Positions 25,811 to 36,796 of a stretch of DNA of 64,000 nt are shown piece by piece. Within the stretch, counting starts at the first letter, position 1; each line of letters begins with the position of its first letter. The position numbers and the translations under genes were made by a program. The DNA comes from Phycomyces nitens (lineage: Eukaryota; Mucoromycota; Mucoromycetes; Mucorales; Phycomycetaceae): assembly GCA_022702545.1 (NCBI GenBank), contig JAHRBC010000005.1, positions 620,001 to 684,000 of the forward strand. Reading direction: 5' to 3'. The notes under the pieces were generated by a model. That model was given only the letters and a program-made list of their open reading frames with translations. It was not told the DNA's origin and did not search any database.

Positions 25811-27685
25811 TTACATCGACCGTCTTCCCTCAGCTGCCGACATTGGCTTCTTCTGGGCTCCAGTCGACGGCTTAACACCAACCACACCTCCTCCCATTGA
25901 TGTGCCATAGGAATTGGGGCCAGTTGTCGGCTTGCGTCTCATGAGAGACATGGTCAATCCAGTCTTCTTCTTCTTAACCATAGCCGGACTAGCATCCTTT
26001 CCTACATGTTGTTCTCTTAGTCGTTGAGCATGGCCAACAATGCAACTAATCAAGTCATTATATGTCTCTGCATCCATCATGAGCTGCTCCCGCTGATCTA
26101 AAAGGTAGCCCAGATATTCAGATGCCTGGCGCTGCAGCCGTGTCAGTTCGCCCACCATGGCCTCCAGTTTCTGACTGGGGAAGATCCTGATGGTGTCTAT
26201 GATATAAAAAGATTAAAAAAAAGAGAGAGAAGATCTTTGGGAGTATTTTGTTACCTTCGGTCAGTTCGCAATAGGCTTTTGCAATGTCAATGTCTAGTTC
26301 AGGTTCTTCTTCAATCTCCTTCTTTCCTTCTGTTTCTTCGGAATATGGCTTGTCTTTTGGCACAGACATGCCCGATAGCGAGGCCGAACGGATGTGGCTC
26401 TGTGGAAAGTATCGCTCAGCCCGGGAAACAGGGCTGGATAGATGGGCAATATTGGCCTCTAGCTGGCTTGGAGAAGTGCAGCGAAGACCAGCCTGTGACT
26501 GGGTTGGTGACATGGACCGGAGAGGCTGGTTTGGTCTCTATAGGATGGACATGTAAGTGTAAAGACTTATAAAACAAATAAACAATCACTTGCATCATCA
26601 TAGTTGATTGTGACGCCAAGTGCATTCAAATAAGCCCGGTTTGTCTCGGACCGTGTCCAGCGGAACTGTCCAATGTCTCCTGTCAGTGGGTTGTAGAACA
26701 CCGAGTCTCTTGAAAGCTTATTCCACAGATCATCACTGTACCAAGTGTTTTCTTCTTTTAGTCCTATTCCCCCCAAACATTGGTCTTTAATTCAGGGCTG
26801 ACCTGCACGGTGTACACAGAATAGAGGCCGGTGCTGGGCCTGATCCAGACCTAGGCAGATCTTCCAAGGTTGGTGCCCAGAGTTTGCCGAGAAGCTGCTC
26901 GACATGGTCTGCGATCTCCTTTGGTCCCTCGGCATCCTCTAATACCTTGACCTAAATAGCTTCTGGTTAGTTTTCTACTCTACAACAAAGGATCCTTTAA
27001 TAGAATCCCGGGTTATTATTATTATTATTATTATTATTTTGGCTCGACAGATCGAATGGCCAGGCATTTTACGCACATAAATCTCGGCTTCCGTCGGTTC
27101 CGGTGGGACAGCTATGGCCGGCTCTTGTGGTGGAAAATCCAGATCGGTGTGTAGATCATCATCAAAATCGTCAAAGTCACCAAAATCATCGTTCTCAGGA
27201 AAGCTATTATCAAAATCTCCAAATTCATCTTCCCCGATATTCTGCCCAAATCCACTGTTATCGAAATCATCATTGTCTCGATCAAATACATCCTCGTCGA
27301 ATCTCTGGGCTTCATGTTCATTCTCTTTGCCGAAATCCTCAAAGTCATCATCTAGAGCACCATCCCTTGTCTGTCCGAATCCTGCGGTCGGTCCAAGGTC
27401 ACTTGGTTGGTCAAATACTGCGTCTTCAAAGTCGTCATTGTCATTATTAATATTATTAGGTGTAAGTGTAGTTGTAGGTATAGGTGTAATTGGTTGGAAA
27501 TGAGCAGGTTGTGAAAGTTCATTATCTGAGGATGAGGTTGGATGTGTTGTGTCGGACAATGCATCATCGCTTTCTAGCATAGTAGTAGCAGGCGATGTAT
27601 CATGTTTGGCCGGTAATGAAGAACAGGAAAGCTCTTTTACAGAAACAGCTACATGGACATCCATAAGATCATCAGAAATCTGCAT
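25811..27685 (-). CDS. Aftiphilin-like AP-1/clathrin accessory protein
   Basis: Exons 27685-27077, 26951-26851 (or to 26803), 26735-26594, 26537-26255 and 26196-25811, about 506-522 aa. The N-terminal 200 residues are disordered and acidic, with repeated DFEDF, DFGDF and DFDDF motifs. Such motifs bind the gamma-ear domains of AP-1 and GGA adaptors. After splicing follows DDLWNKLSRD ... FRWTRSETNRAYLNALGV, which resembles the clathrin-binding-box domain of aftiphilin. A C-terminal helix (LTRLQRQASEYLGYLLDQRE) may be a coiled coil. The role would be clathrin/AP-1 traffic at the TGN or endosomes. Intron 3 has a GC donor (GATGAT|GCAAGT). Uncertain points: the end of exon 2, and whether the start lies upstream, because ATGCAG at 27685 could itself be an acceptor (see findings). 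Confidence 0.75.
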
Positions 27686-28674
27686 ATTTAATGTAATAAA
27701 GTATGTTTGGACACTTGGTGTCTGGTTAAAGGCCTGTTCTTTGGTCTTTCTTTGAATTGTCTAAAAGCTATTCAAGATTGGAAAGCCGCAAGAGGTTGGC
27801 CTATGACGTCGCTAACACACACCATCATATATTATATAAAACCACTGTTATTTATGCTTTTTTGCTTATGCATATTGGTCTATGAATGTTAATATGAAAA
27901 ATGTTTGATATTCAATATGATCTTTAAAGCTTTGTTGCCATGGATATACAATATCAATCAATAATCCTGGCTGTGGCTGGCATCGACTCACTTTTAGGCG
28001 AATAACAATCAGGTGAAAACTCTGCAATTGGTTCTGGCCCTTTAAGATCTCTAATGCCACCTGTGGATAAAGCCAGTCCTTGTATTCTAAAGAACAATGC
28101 AAAAAAAAAGAAATGGTTGTAGAATACATGGTGTTTGCAGTTGCCTATAGATCTGATCTACTACGGGTAAAGAAGCCTAAATATATTTATTAATTATTTG
28201 CCATGTATTACTAATTTATGCCATTGTGAGAACGACAGGAGCTTTCAAAAGAAAAAAAGACATTTCCTTTTATATAAATCTTTATTAAATAGCCGTCTTA
28301 ATCAAATATGTATATATATATATATGAACAAGACAGGGCTTTTATGATCTACAGGTTAAAATATATATAAATATATAATAGCCAGATACCTTCTAAGTAT
28401 TGTTTCATTCTACATCATAGTCTTGCAGTGCCCCTGGCTGCACTCTAGATCGCACACAATAAATTGTTATTCTTGTACATATTATTTTTGTCCAAACTGG
28501 AGATTGTGGGCGTACAAGCCAAGATCGATCTCTTTCTCTATACATCCCCAAGGCTGCACAAGGATAGAGATCATTTGCAATAGCCATGCAAAGGGTCAGT
28601 TTACAAAACGTACACTAGCCTAATTGGCTGTTATTTTATTATACTTATTTTTACACTATTTAAATATATTATCC
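27686..28674. other. Spacer between carotenoid oxygenase and aftiphilin-like gene
   Basis: Two short minus-strand open frames occur. One, 28129-27866, contains EYKDWLYPQVALEILKGQNQ and ends at a GTGAGT donor, so it may be an upstream exon of the aftiphilin-like gene. The other (28587-28405) has no recognisable content and probably lies in the 3' UTR of the carotenoid oxygenase. TA-rich microsatellites lie at 28308-28325. Confidence 0.4.
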
Positions 28675-30594
28675 TCAGTTGACAGAAACACTTTCAAAGT
28701 AATCATCAACAAAAGAGCCGTGAAAGGTTGTGATTGCAAACTGCCCAATCTCGCAGCTAGCCACTTCTTCCATGGTTTTTGCGTCCAAAAGAACCCAACT
28801 ACAGGAATCCATATCCGGATCTTCATTGTCAAATCGATTCACCAAACTCATCAAGACTCCCTCGTCTTCTTCTGTGCTTCCCGGACGCGGTGCAAAAATC
28901 GGCTCGGAACAACAGTATCCTGGCCCACCATACTGAATAGTCTTTCCAGTTTCTGTATCTACCTTTATAAGCCGGGTATGCTCACCGTCAGTCTGGGTAG
29001 GCGGATGAAAGCGACAGCCATAAAGGTACTTGCTTTCACGCATCATAAAGTCTTGACTGAACCTTGGAAAGTCAAAGTTATTGGTAATGCGGCGGTATTC
29101 TGCAGATATTTTGGAGGTTCCGAGAGTGATGGTATATCGGCGAAGGTCGCATAGGCTTTCGAGCTTAAGAGGAGGCACAGAAATACCATTGATCTTGGTA
29201 GCTTGTGATTTGCGTCTAGCCTGTTCTTTCAAGTGTTCCATATAGTTTGATTGACGGACAGGATCCCCAAGTGTGTTGACCTGGAACATGATATCGGCAT
29301 CAAGGTAAGTGCACATGTCTGCATTGAGTACCACCAGTCCATCCTTGTCAACGCTTTGCCAACAGTTTCCAAAATGGAAGCACAGGAATGGGTCAACGGA
29401 TATGGTCGCAATGTGTCCCTTTCCATGTCGACTGATGATATGTATGTAGGTATCTATGGTATCGTCCCATTTCATACCAGTAATTACCGTACCACTCTTC
29501 ATAAGGTCCAACCCTATGTTACTGTAAGCAAGAGGTTGCTCAGGAAGAATGATATAGTCTTTGGTCATGCCGAATGAATGAATATAAGATGGCCGGATAT
29601 GCTGGCCGGTTCCGTCCATGCGGTGTGTAATGGTAGCCAGAATGGTAATCTTTCCTTCTGGAGTAGAAGAGAACACCTGGAACTGGGCAGGAAAGATATT
29701 CATGACAAAATTGATAGTCTCTTTTGTTACTGGGTCATACTGGTGATGGGCAGCAGAGGCATCACCTTTGATCCTGCTGTCAATACTCGTATAGTTGAAT
29801 AGGCGCTCGGGTTCTAGATATTAAATTTAGCTTTCAATGCCCTCGAGGTCCATAAAAAAATAAATAAACCATACCCAATGTGTCTGGGTGGACCTGCTGA
29901 AGCATATTTGCATCGGTCTTTGTCACAAGCACACGTCCGTCTCGACCCTTGTCTCTGTCTGCTTTGGCACAAGCAGGTGGTATAGGGAAATTTGGGGAAA
30001 CAGTTACACCTATGGCTTGTCCGGAAGCAGGAAGACTGTCGATAAAGAGCGAATTGTACAAGGCAGTAGTTATTCGGAGGGTGATGTTGTAGATTCTTTG
30101 CCAGATTGAATTCATGACAGGTACGTGTCCATAAAATATTTTGCCCATTCCTTTGTCTCGCACAACAGAGGCCTCATAAGATTCAGCCAAGTTTCGTGAA
30201 TTATAATTGACAGTCTGACTGGTGCTCGAGATCTCAAAGCGATGCAAGTATGGCATACCGTCAAATGCATGCTTTATGGCAAGTATACTTCCATCCTCTT
30301 TTTCAAGGTTATATTTTCCAGGACCTACAGAATATATCAGTTAAAAAAGAAGCAACAAAAATAAAGATACTTACCAACACGATACATGATCCCGTTGAAC
30401 CATTCCGGGATATTTCCTTTGACAGCAAGAGACTTGGGCTCTCTTATTTCTGGAGCGTTTCTGAAAGTACTGACTTGAAAAGATGCAATTAATTCAGGCA
30501 ATATCAAAAAGGTATTTAGCCTTTGCAAGATTCTCAATGGGTTAAGCCAGAGAATTGCAGCGAGAATAACGAATACAAGAATAGCCAAAGACAT
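28675..30594 (-). CDS. Carotenoid cleavage oxygenase (RPE65/BCO family)
   Basis: Three exons: 30594-30375, 30324-29875, 29813-28675 (602 aa). The family uses a non-haem Fe(II) held by four histidines to split carotenoid double bonds. In Mucorales such enzymes cut beta-carotene towards trisporic-acid sex pheromones (carS and acaA type). The four ligand regions are visible in order: AHHQYDP, YIHSFGMT, FHFGNCW and TFHGSF. The third is unusual because the family normally shows FHxxNA. Residues 2-22 are a hydrophobic segment (LAILVFVILAAILWL), suggesting membrane anchoring. It could equally be a different fungal apocarotenoid oxygenase; the substrate cannot be read from sequence. All intron phases agree (G|GT and G|AA). 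Confidence 0.93.
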
Positions 30595-33232
30595 GATGGT
30601 AAAATATACAGATGAATTGGTAAATAGCTGAAAAAGAGCCGGCCTATTGTTTATATACGAGGGGTCTAATCATCGATTATTAAGCATTTATAGCACGACC
30701 CTGCGACAAGATCTTTTTAAGCATCCTTTAATCGTTTACGAGCCTGTGCTTCATCGCCGCACAACAATGTTTATAGTGCAATGTGTCATATATAAATGGG
30801 TTCCAGGGTTCCAGGGGGGATAATACCGCCCAGTATTGAGTTGAAAGATGATGTTACAAACGACACTTTATCATTTGTTTAAACCTAAAATATTGTATTA
30901 TAGACTATTGTAGTTTCACTACTGACTTGTGAAAAATCACGATCGAGGTCAGTATTGCATACAGAGCTCAAAACAATTGGTATATGGAATTAAGACATAT
31001 AACTCTTTTTTTTTGCATGATTATTTAAGCTATAGCATTATCATAAGCTTATTGGCTCATAAGCACATTTGTATTATTGTTTGCTAGTAATATTCTGAAT
31101 AAATCGAATTAAAGATATATATATATTTGTGATTCCATGTCTAATTAATACACAATGATCGTTTTTTTTGAGCGATGTGTTGATTAGTTTCTCTAAAATA
31201 AAACAAGTATAATTCAAAAATATTACTTGAAATTAAAGTCTAATAACTGCTTTTAGACATCTACATAAAGTCAAAATACAACCGTTCAATCTCACACTTG
31301 GTGTATTCTGATCATTTTTGTACCACACTTGTTAACCCCTAGTCAACTACATGCACATCACTTCTCGACCGATGCGACGTCAGGCTGCGCCAAGACCTAT
31401 TAGTCGTTATACGTAAAAACCCAAGTGAAATATTATTTTTTGGATCTGTACAAGGAGGCGAGCCAAAGAAAAGATGTCAATTTAATGACAAGACAAAGCA
31501 TTGGCTTTTGGAACCATGGAAAATAAAGTGCAATAGAGATGATTACCTAATAACCTTTAGAATCTATACCAAAAAAAAAGTAAACAATTCTGCAACCGCT
31601 TTTCTATAAATTTTGGTAATATGCATAATTTCAATGTTGATTTGGTTATAAATAACTTAACAGTCAACGTTTTCCCAAGAGCAAATCTAAAAACCCAAAA
31701 AAAAGGCTATTCAGTACATGCACAGCCTGTAACTTGCAAGGCTTTCGAGATTTGATTGCTATAGACATAAGTTTAGGTGACCCATAGTCCGAGACTTTGA
31801 TGTGTTCCTGTGGCTGATAAATGCTTATAATTAGACCTTTGAATCTGTTGGCATGGACTACCATACATTCCGGAACAAAAGTCTGTATGTAAGCCATTGT
31901 ATTATAGTTACATGAATGATCATAGACCTGACTGCGGGACAAACTACTCTATACTTTTCTGTACCATGACAATATATGCATATTCTCATTATAAAAATAA
32001 TCAACTAGCAGTATACACTGATCATTTATTATTCATAATAAACAACTGAGCACTGCCGAAGACCTTTTTTTTTGTATTATTATTATCAAACTATTAAAAA
32101 CATATATTTTGAATTGCTTCGATCTATGACATTACTATTTGGCTTAACCATTCAATCACATGTAATACAACAGCTCAGCAAAACACAATTACTCTTGTTT
32201 TTATCAAAAAGAAAACGTACTCGGCATCCAAAGGAATATATTGCTGTCTTTTATGATTTTAGACTAGTAAATAATAATAAAGAGACAATATACCAAGGCA
32301 GTGCTTTTAAAAATACCTTGCTGGTCTAGAGAGAAATAAATCTTTTTAATAGAGTATAATCGACAGAAATTCAGCAAGACATTTAGGAATACCAAGGAAA
32401 TGAAAAGCATCAACTTTCAACTATAGAAAATGTATTTCAAATCAGAAAATAAATATCTTTATACTTTATGGAGAAACTATTTTGATAACTCTAGTTTTTT
32501 ATTTTACACCTCATCTAGCAATATTACCTGTCTAAACAAAAACCGCCCAGCTTAAACACATTAGAGGTATATTTGGTATTACACGTTCTTTTATACGACA
32601 CTTGTCTCGAGATAATATTTCCCTATTCCATTTTTCTTAAAGAGTCTGTATGAAAACACTGTTATGATTTTTTATCAGGGTGTTTTCATATTTCGTCATA
32701 TTATTATGTTGATTTTCAAGCTATGAAAGATAATATACCTGTAATTAATATTTTGTTTTAATAATGTGTATTATACAAAATACTAAAGCAATCTTGGAAG
32801 TATTATGAATACATTGCACCAGTTTAAATATCCTTTAAAAGAAAAACAAACAAACCGCAGACTGAGTCCTCTTGTTTTCTTTATTTTGTGTATACCGTAC
32901 AGATAATATCAAGATGTTATTTAAAACACAACAGAAACCATAAAGATAAGGTATAGCCAAATTTCAATGCTGTTTTTTATATGACACGGAAATCTCATTA
33001 TACTTTGGAAAACACCAAGAGAATACGTAAAACTCCAATGATATTGTCTTTTTATACCTATCAATATCAATACACACAATATTACTACTAATAAATATGA
33101 TTACGACCATATAAATAATACTATATCCACATCTCTTTTTTATTTATATTTATTTTAAAAAAAAAGATGTATGCAGACCCAATTTTTGAAAGCTAAAAGA
33201 CCGAAAAAGAAAGTCTCGTTCGCCAGTCCATA
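30595..33232. other. AT-rich intergenic region
   Basis: No gene supported. It holds divergent promoters for the carotenoid oxygenase (-) and the FKBP gene (+). Short ORFs (31664-31942 -, 32072-32329 +) have no domain. A few A/T homopolymers are present and no repeat array. Confidence 0.6.
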
Positions 33233-34465
33233 ATGAGTACAATGGCAACAGAACCAGTACAGTACTTGACAGACGATTCACAAGTCCAGAAATCTATTCT
33301 TCAACATGGCCATGGTGAATCAGTTCAGAGTCACTCTATTCTAAGCTGTAAGTACCTTTTAAGTATTTCAATGTATTAACGAGATGGCATAGGCCACTAT
33401 GAGATCTTTTTGCAAGGCCAAACAATTGCAATCGATTCATCACGTATTCGAAATGCACCCTTGTGTGCTAAATTGGGAGATGGTAATCATGTCTAATCTA
33501 ATTCAATATTTCCTAATGTGCAATTTGATCCAGGCAAGGTTATCAAAGGACTAGAGTTGATCCTTTCAACTATGCGTGTTGGCGAAATTGCTGAAGGCTT
33601 GTGTACGAGTATCTATGGTAAATATATTATTACCTGTTATTATACCTAGATCTATACATACAAGGTATGAACCGGATCTTTTAGGTTATGGTAGAAAGGG
33701 CCTCCCAAGGCGTGTTCCTTTAGATGCATCACTTCGGATTGTAGTCGAATTGTTGAGCGCAAGGGAGGTAAGATGAAGACATGGATCGTATTATATAGAG
33801 ACTAAACTTTGCTTTCAAGTCTCCAAATTCACCACGCCATTGTATTGAATTGGCACTCGCATACAAGAATCAGGGAAACGCTTTCTTCAAGGATGGCTCG
33901 CTTCAGGAAGCACTTGATTCCTACAAAAAGGTAGCCAAGAACAACTTTTGTATATTTTATTCGGATTGACATAAAAGTGTGGATCCTTTGGTTAGGTCAA
34001 TGATTGTGTGAATCGAGCTGAAGAGTGTACAGCCAAGGATCGATTGGAACTGGATAACTTGGGTATTGCAGCTTCTAGTAATTCTAGTGCTTGCTATATA
34101 AAGCTTAAAGAATGGACAAAGGCTATAGATATCTGTAAAAAGGCAAGCATCTTTAGGACAAGCACCAGGTTAAACTAAATATGGTTCCTAGGTGATTTCT
34201 TTAGACCCAACAAATATCAAAGCCTATTATCGCCTTGGACAGGCTTATATGGAGACAAAGGAATATGAGCAAGCCATAGATTATGTAAAGCAAGGCCTAG
34301 AGGTAAACCCTTTTAACATAAACCATTATTCTGTACTCAAACTCTTTGATGCATCAGAAATCTCCAAATGACACTTTAATGAAAGCTCTTTTATCTCAAA
34401 TTCAACAAAAAGAAACTCAATGGCTTAAGAGTAGAAAAGCATTGTATAAAAACATGTTTGCTTAA
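33233..34465 (+). CDS. FKBP-type peptidyl-prolyl isomerase with TPR repeats
   Basis: Eight small exons: 33233-33347, 33393-33482, 33534-33617, 33685-33767, 33820-33930, 33996-34142, 34192-34302, 34358-34465 (282 aa). The N-terminal half is one FKBP fold: KSILQHGHGE, DSSR, VIKGLELILSTMRVGE, YGYGRKGLP and the final beta strand LRIVVELL. The C-terminal half has three TPRs (ALAYKNQGNAFFKDG; SSNSSACYIKLKEWTKAI; KAYYRLGQAYMETKEYEQAI), a layout shared with FKBP38, FKBP51/52 and AIP co-chaperones that bind Hsp90 tails. The active-site tryptophan of GWD is replaced (GLE) and FDSS is IDSS, so catalysis may be weak and the role mainly scaffolding. Intron 6 is GC-AG (AAG|GCAAGC). It converges on VMA13, 140 bp between stops. 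Confidence 0.9.
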
Positions 34466-34605
34466 AATCATACAAGCTCTTTTTGTATCACTCCAGAGTC
34501 TACTCAAATACAAATACGTATAACTTTCTTCATTTTCTTAAAATTCCCTATAATAATAATAAAAAAACGGTATATAAGTCAAGGCAGTCTCTATAACACT
34601 CCAAC

Positions 34606-36610
34606 TCACCATGCTTGGTGCATGTATTTTTGAACGGCTGAAAGGGCCTGGTATCTGACTTCTTGGTCTTCATGGGTCATCAATTCCATAATACGCTGCT
34701 TGGCACCGACATCTTGGAGAATTCTGTTGATAAAAGACGTTAGATAAACTCCCTATGGATCAAGCAGATTGCGTTTTATTACCTCTTTCCTGCCTTTGAA
34801 GAATATTTGATATACTGGCCAATATCATTTGCGGCTACAGCCAAGACCAGAGGGTTTGATGCTGTACTCAATATACGTGCAAGGGCTCTGGTGTATTGAA
34901 CATGTTTTGTTTTTTTAGCAAACACGAATTCTTCTTGGCAAATTTCAAGAATATTTATGTTTACCTCAACAAACTATAGTTGTTTTCATCCAACTTTGAT
35001 GCATTCTCTTTCCAGAATGCTTCAGATTTGTGTGGAGGCGACCACTCCAACTTTCCAGTCTCAATCTCGGATGCATATTGCTCAAAGGTTCTATGACAAA
35101 AAAAGTCTCAGTATTTGTCTCTCTGTCTGTTGGACCATTGCCCTGTGTATCCTTACGTGAGACTCTGAAAGTTCTCTTGCAATTTCTCTTTCAAATAATT
35201 CACATCTTCAAGGATATCTGCATCAGACCATTTACGTCCACTGAGGTTCTCAGTAAAAGGCAACAACTTGACCACAAGCATTGCAGCCAGGTTCTGTGCA
35301 GGAGCCTTTGCCACCAAGTTCTGCACAATCACAAATTAGTCGGCCTGCAATTTAAAAAGCATTGTGATGGCAGCAATGTATTGTGTATTTACCTTGAGAG
35401 TAGCAATGGCAACACGAATAACCTTTTCTTTGACAGCTGCCTTGGCAATGTCAACCAAAAGAGGAATGATATCGTATTTCCTGCAAGACAAAGAAGCAAT
35501 GATTGAATATATAGAGCTATTAAAAGCAAATCTACTCACTCGTTGATTTCAGATGCAATCTTGGGTTCAAATGTCAATAGCCAGAGACAGAATATGACCT
35601 GGTAAAGCATCTGAGGTGTGGCAGTGGCCTTGTTTGCACGGCGGATCAACCTATACTGACAATTAGTGATGCTCTGGCACAGTCCACACCGCACATATTA
35701 TAATAAACTGTATTACTCTTTAATGGCATTTGGTGTCTCCCAGAAAGACATACGGTACTGTCGGACGCGCAAGATGGATTCCAATTCCTGAACGATCAAA
35801 TCGACAATTTCCGGTCTATGCTGGCTAAGCTGAAGTGTGATCCAACGATACAGATCCGAGAGATCGACTTTTGAAGGTGAAGGAGCAGCACTATAAAGAT
35901 AGGCAAGTGGCATGGTATATGAGTAACCCACTGTAGACTGTCTGGAGGGGGGTTTTTTATTTTTTTATTTTTTACATACCATGCGAGGATCGTCAAGATC
36001 TTACTGGCCTGGAGAGCAGTAAACTCATCATCGGACTGGAGGGCCCTATAATTATGATAATAGATAACAAAAGTTAGACACTGGCACCTAAACCGGACGC
36101 CACCTACTTGACAAATGGAGCATAAAGGGTATAAGAGTCTCCGTCAACAGCCTCATAGAAGAAACGGGCGTTTTCGTTGTCGGCTAAAGAAGTATAAGGA
36201 ACGCGATATAATTCTCGTGGAATGCATTTACCAGTCAGAATATCATCTGTCAGCACGCAAACGTACTGAACGGTATCAGGCCGAGCAATGTTCTTCAGGG
36301 CATGCAAGATGAGAGAAGCATAGACCTTTCCATTGCTTTGGAATGTCGAGTTGATAATCTCGTGAGGCTTCTTGTCAATAGCCTTGATGAGCTCAACCTG
36401 GTCAACAGACAAGACTTTGGATTGCTTATAGCCCTGTAGACATGCATCTAGTCGTGAGCTTCACTCACACTAGCCTTATTTTGGTTTCTTATTTATTCCG
36501 AGTCCAAGGCTCACCTCCCAGAGAATCTGCTTGTGTCTAACACTAGCAGCCTTTGTCTCAAAATAGCTGTTTGTAACTAATGCAAGTGGTACTTCTGGAA
36601 CGTCTGCCAT
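34606..36610 (-). CDS. VMA13: V-type H+-ATPase subunit H
   Basis: Eleven exons: 36610-36515, 36433-36232, 36183-36108, 36045-35980, 35890-35717, 35650-35540, 35480-35393, 35320-35157, 35090-34965, 34887-34783, 34723-34606 (441 aa). Subunit H of the peripheral V1 sector activates proton pumping and silences free V1. Diagnostic blocks are HKQILWEGY near the N-terminus, ILRVRQYRMSFWE, QVIFCLWLLTFEP, ATLKNLVAKAPAQNLAAMLV, SEAFWKENASKL and the HEDQEVRYQALSAVQKYM terminus. It would be an armadillo-like helical repeat protein on the vacuole/endosome membrane. Every exon phase was checked. Intron 2 is 48 nt, free of stops and a multiple of three, so retention would insert 16 residues. Confidence 0.97.
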
Positions 36611-36796
36611 AGCTAGAGTGTGTTAAGAAGAAAAGAGGAAGAAGCGTTCTCGGGGCGTCAACTCAAAAAGTCACAACAAGCTCTCCTCGCTCGTTTCGAC
36701 TTTGTCGTTCTTATTAAATCGCCGCACAGACGGAGTTATTTTGAGATGAATGGGGGATTATTTGATTTAGCGAGAAAAGAAAGAAAGAAAAAGTAT

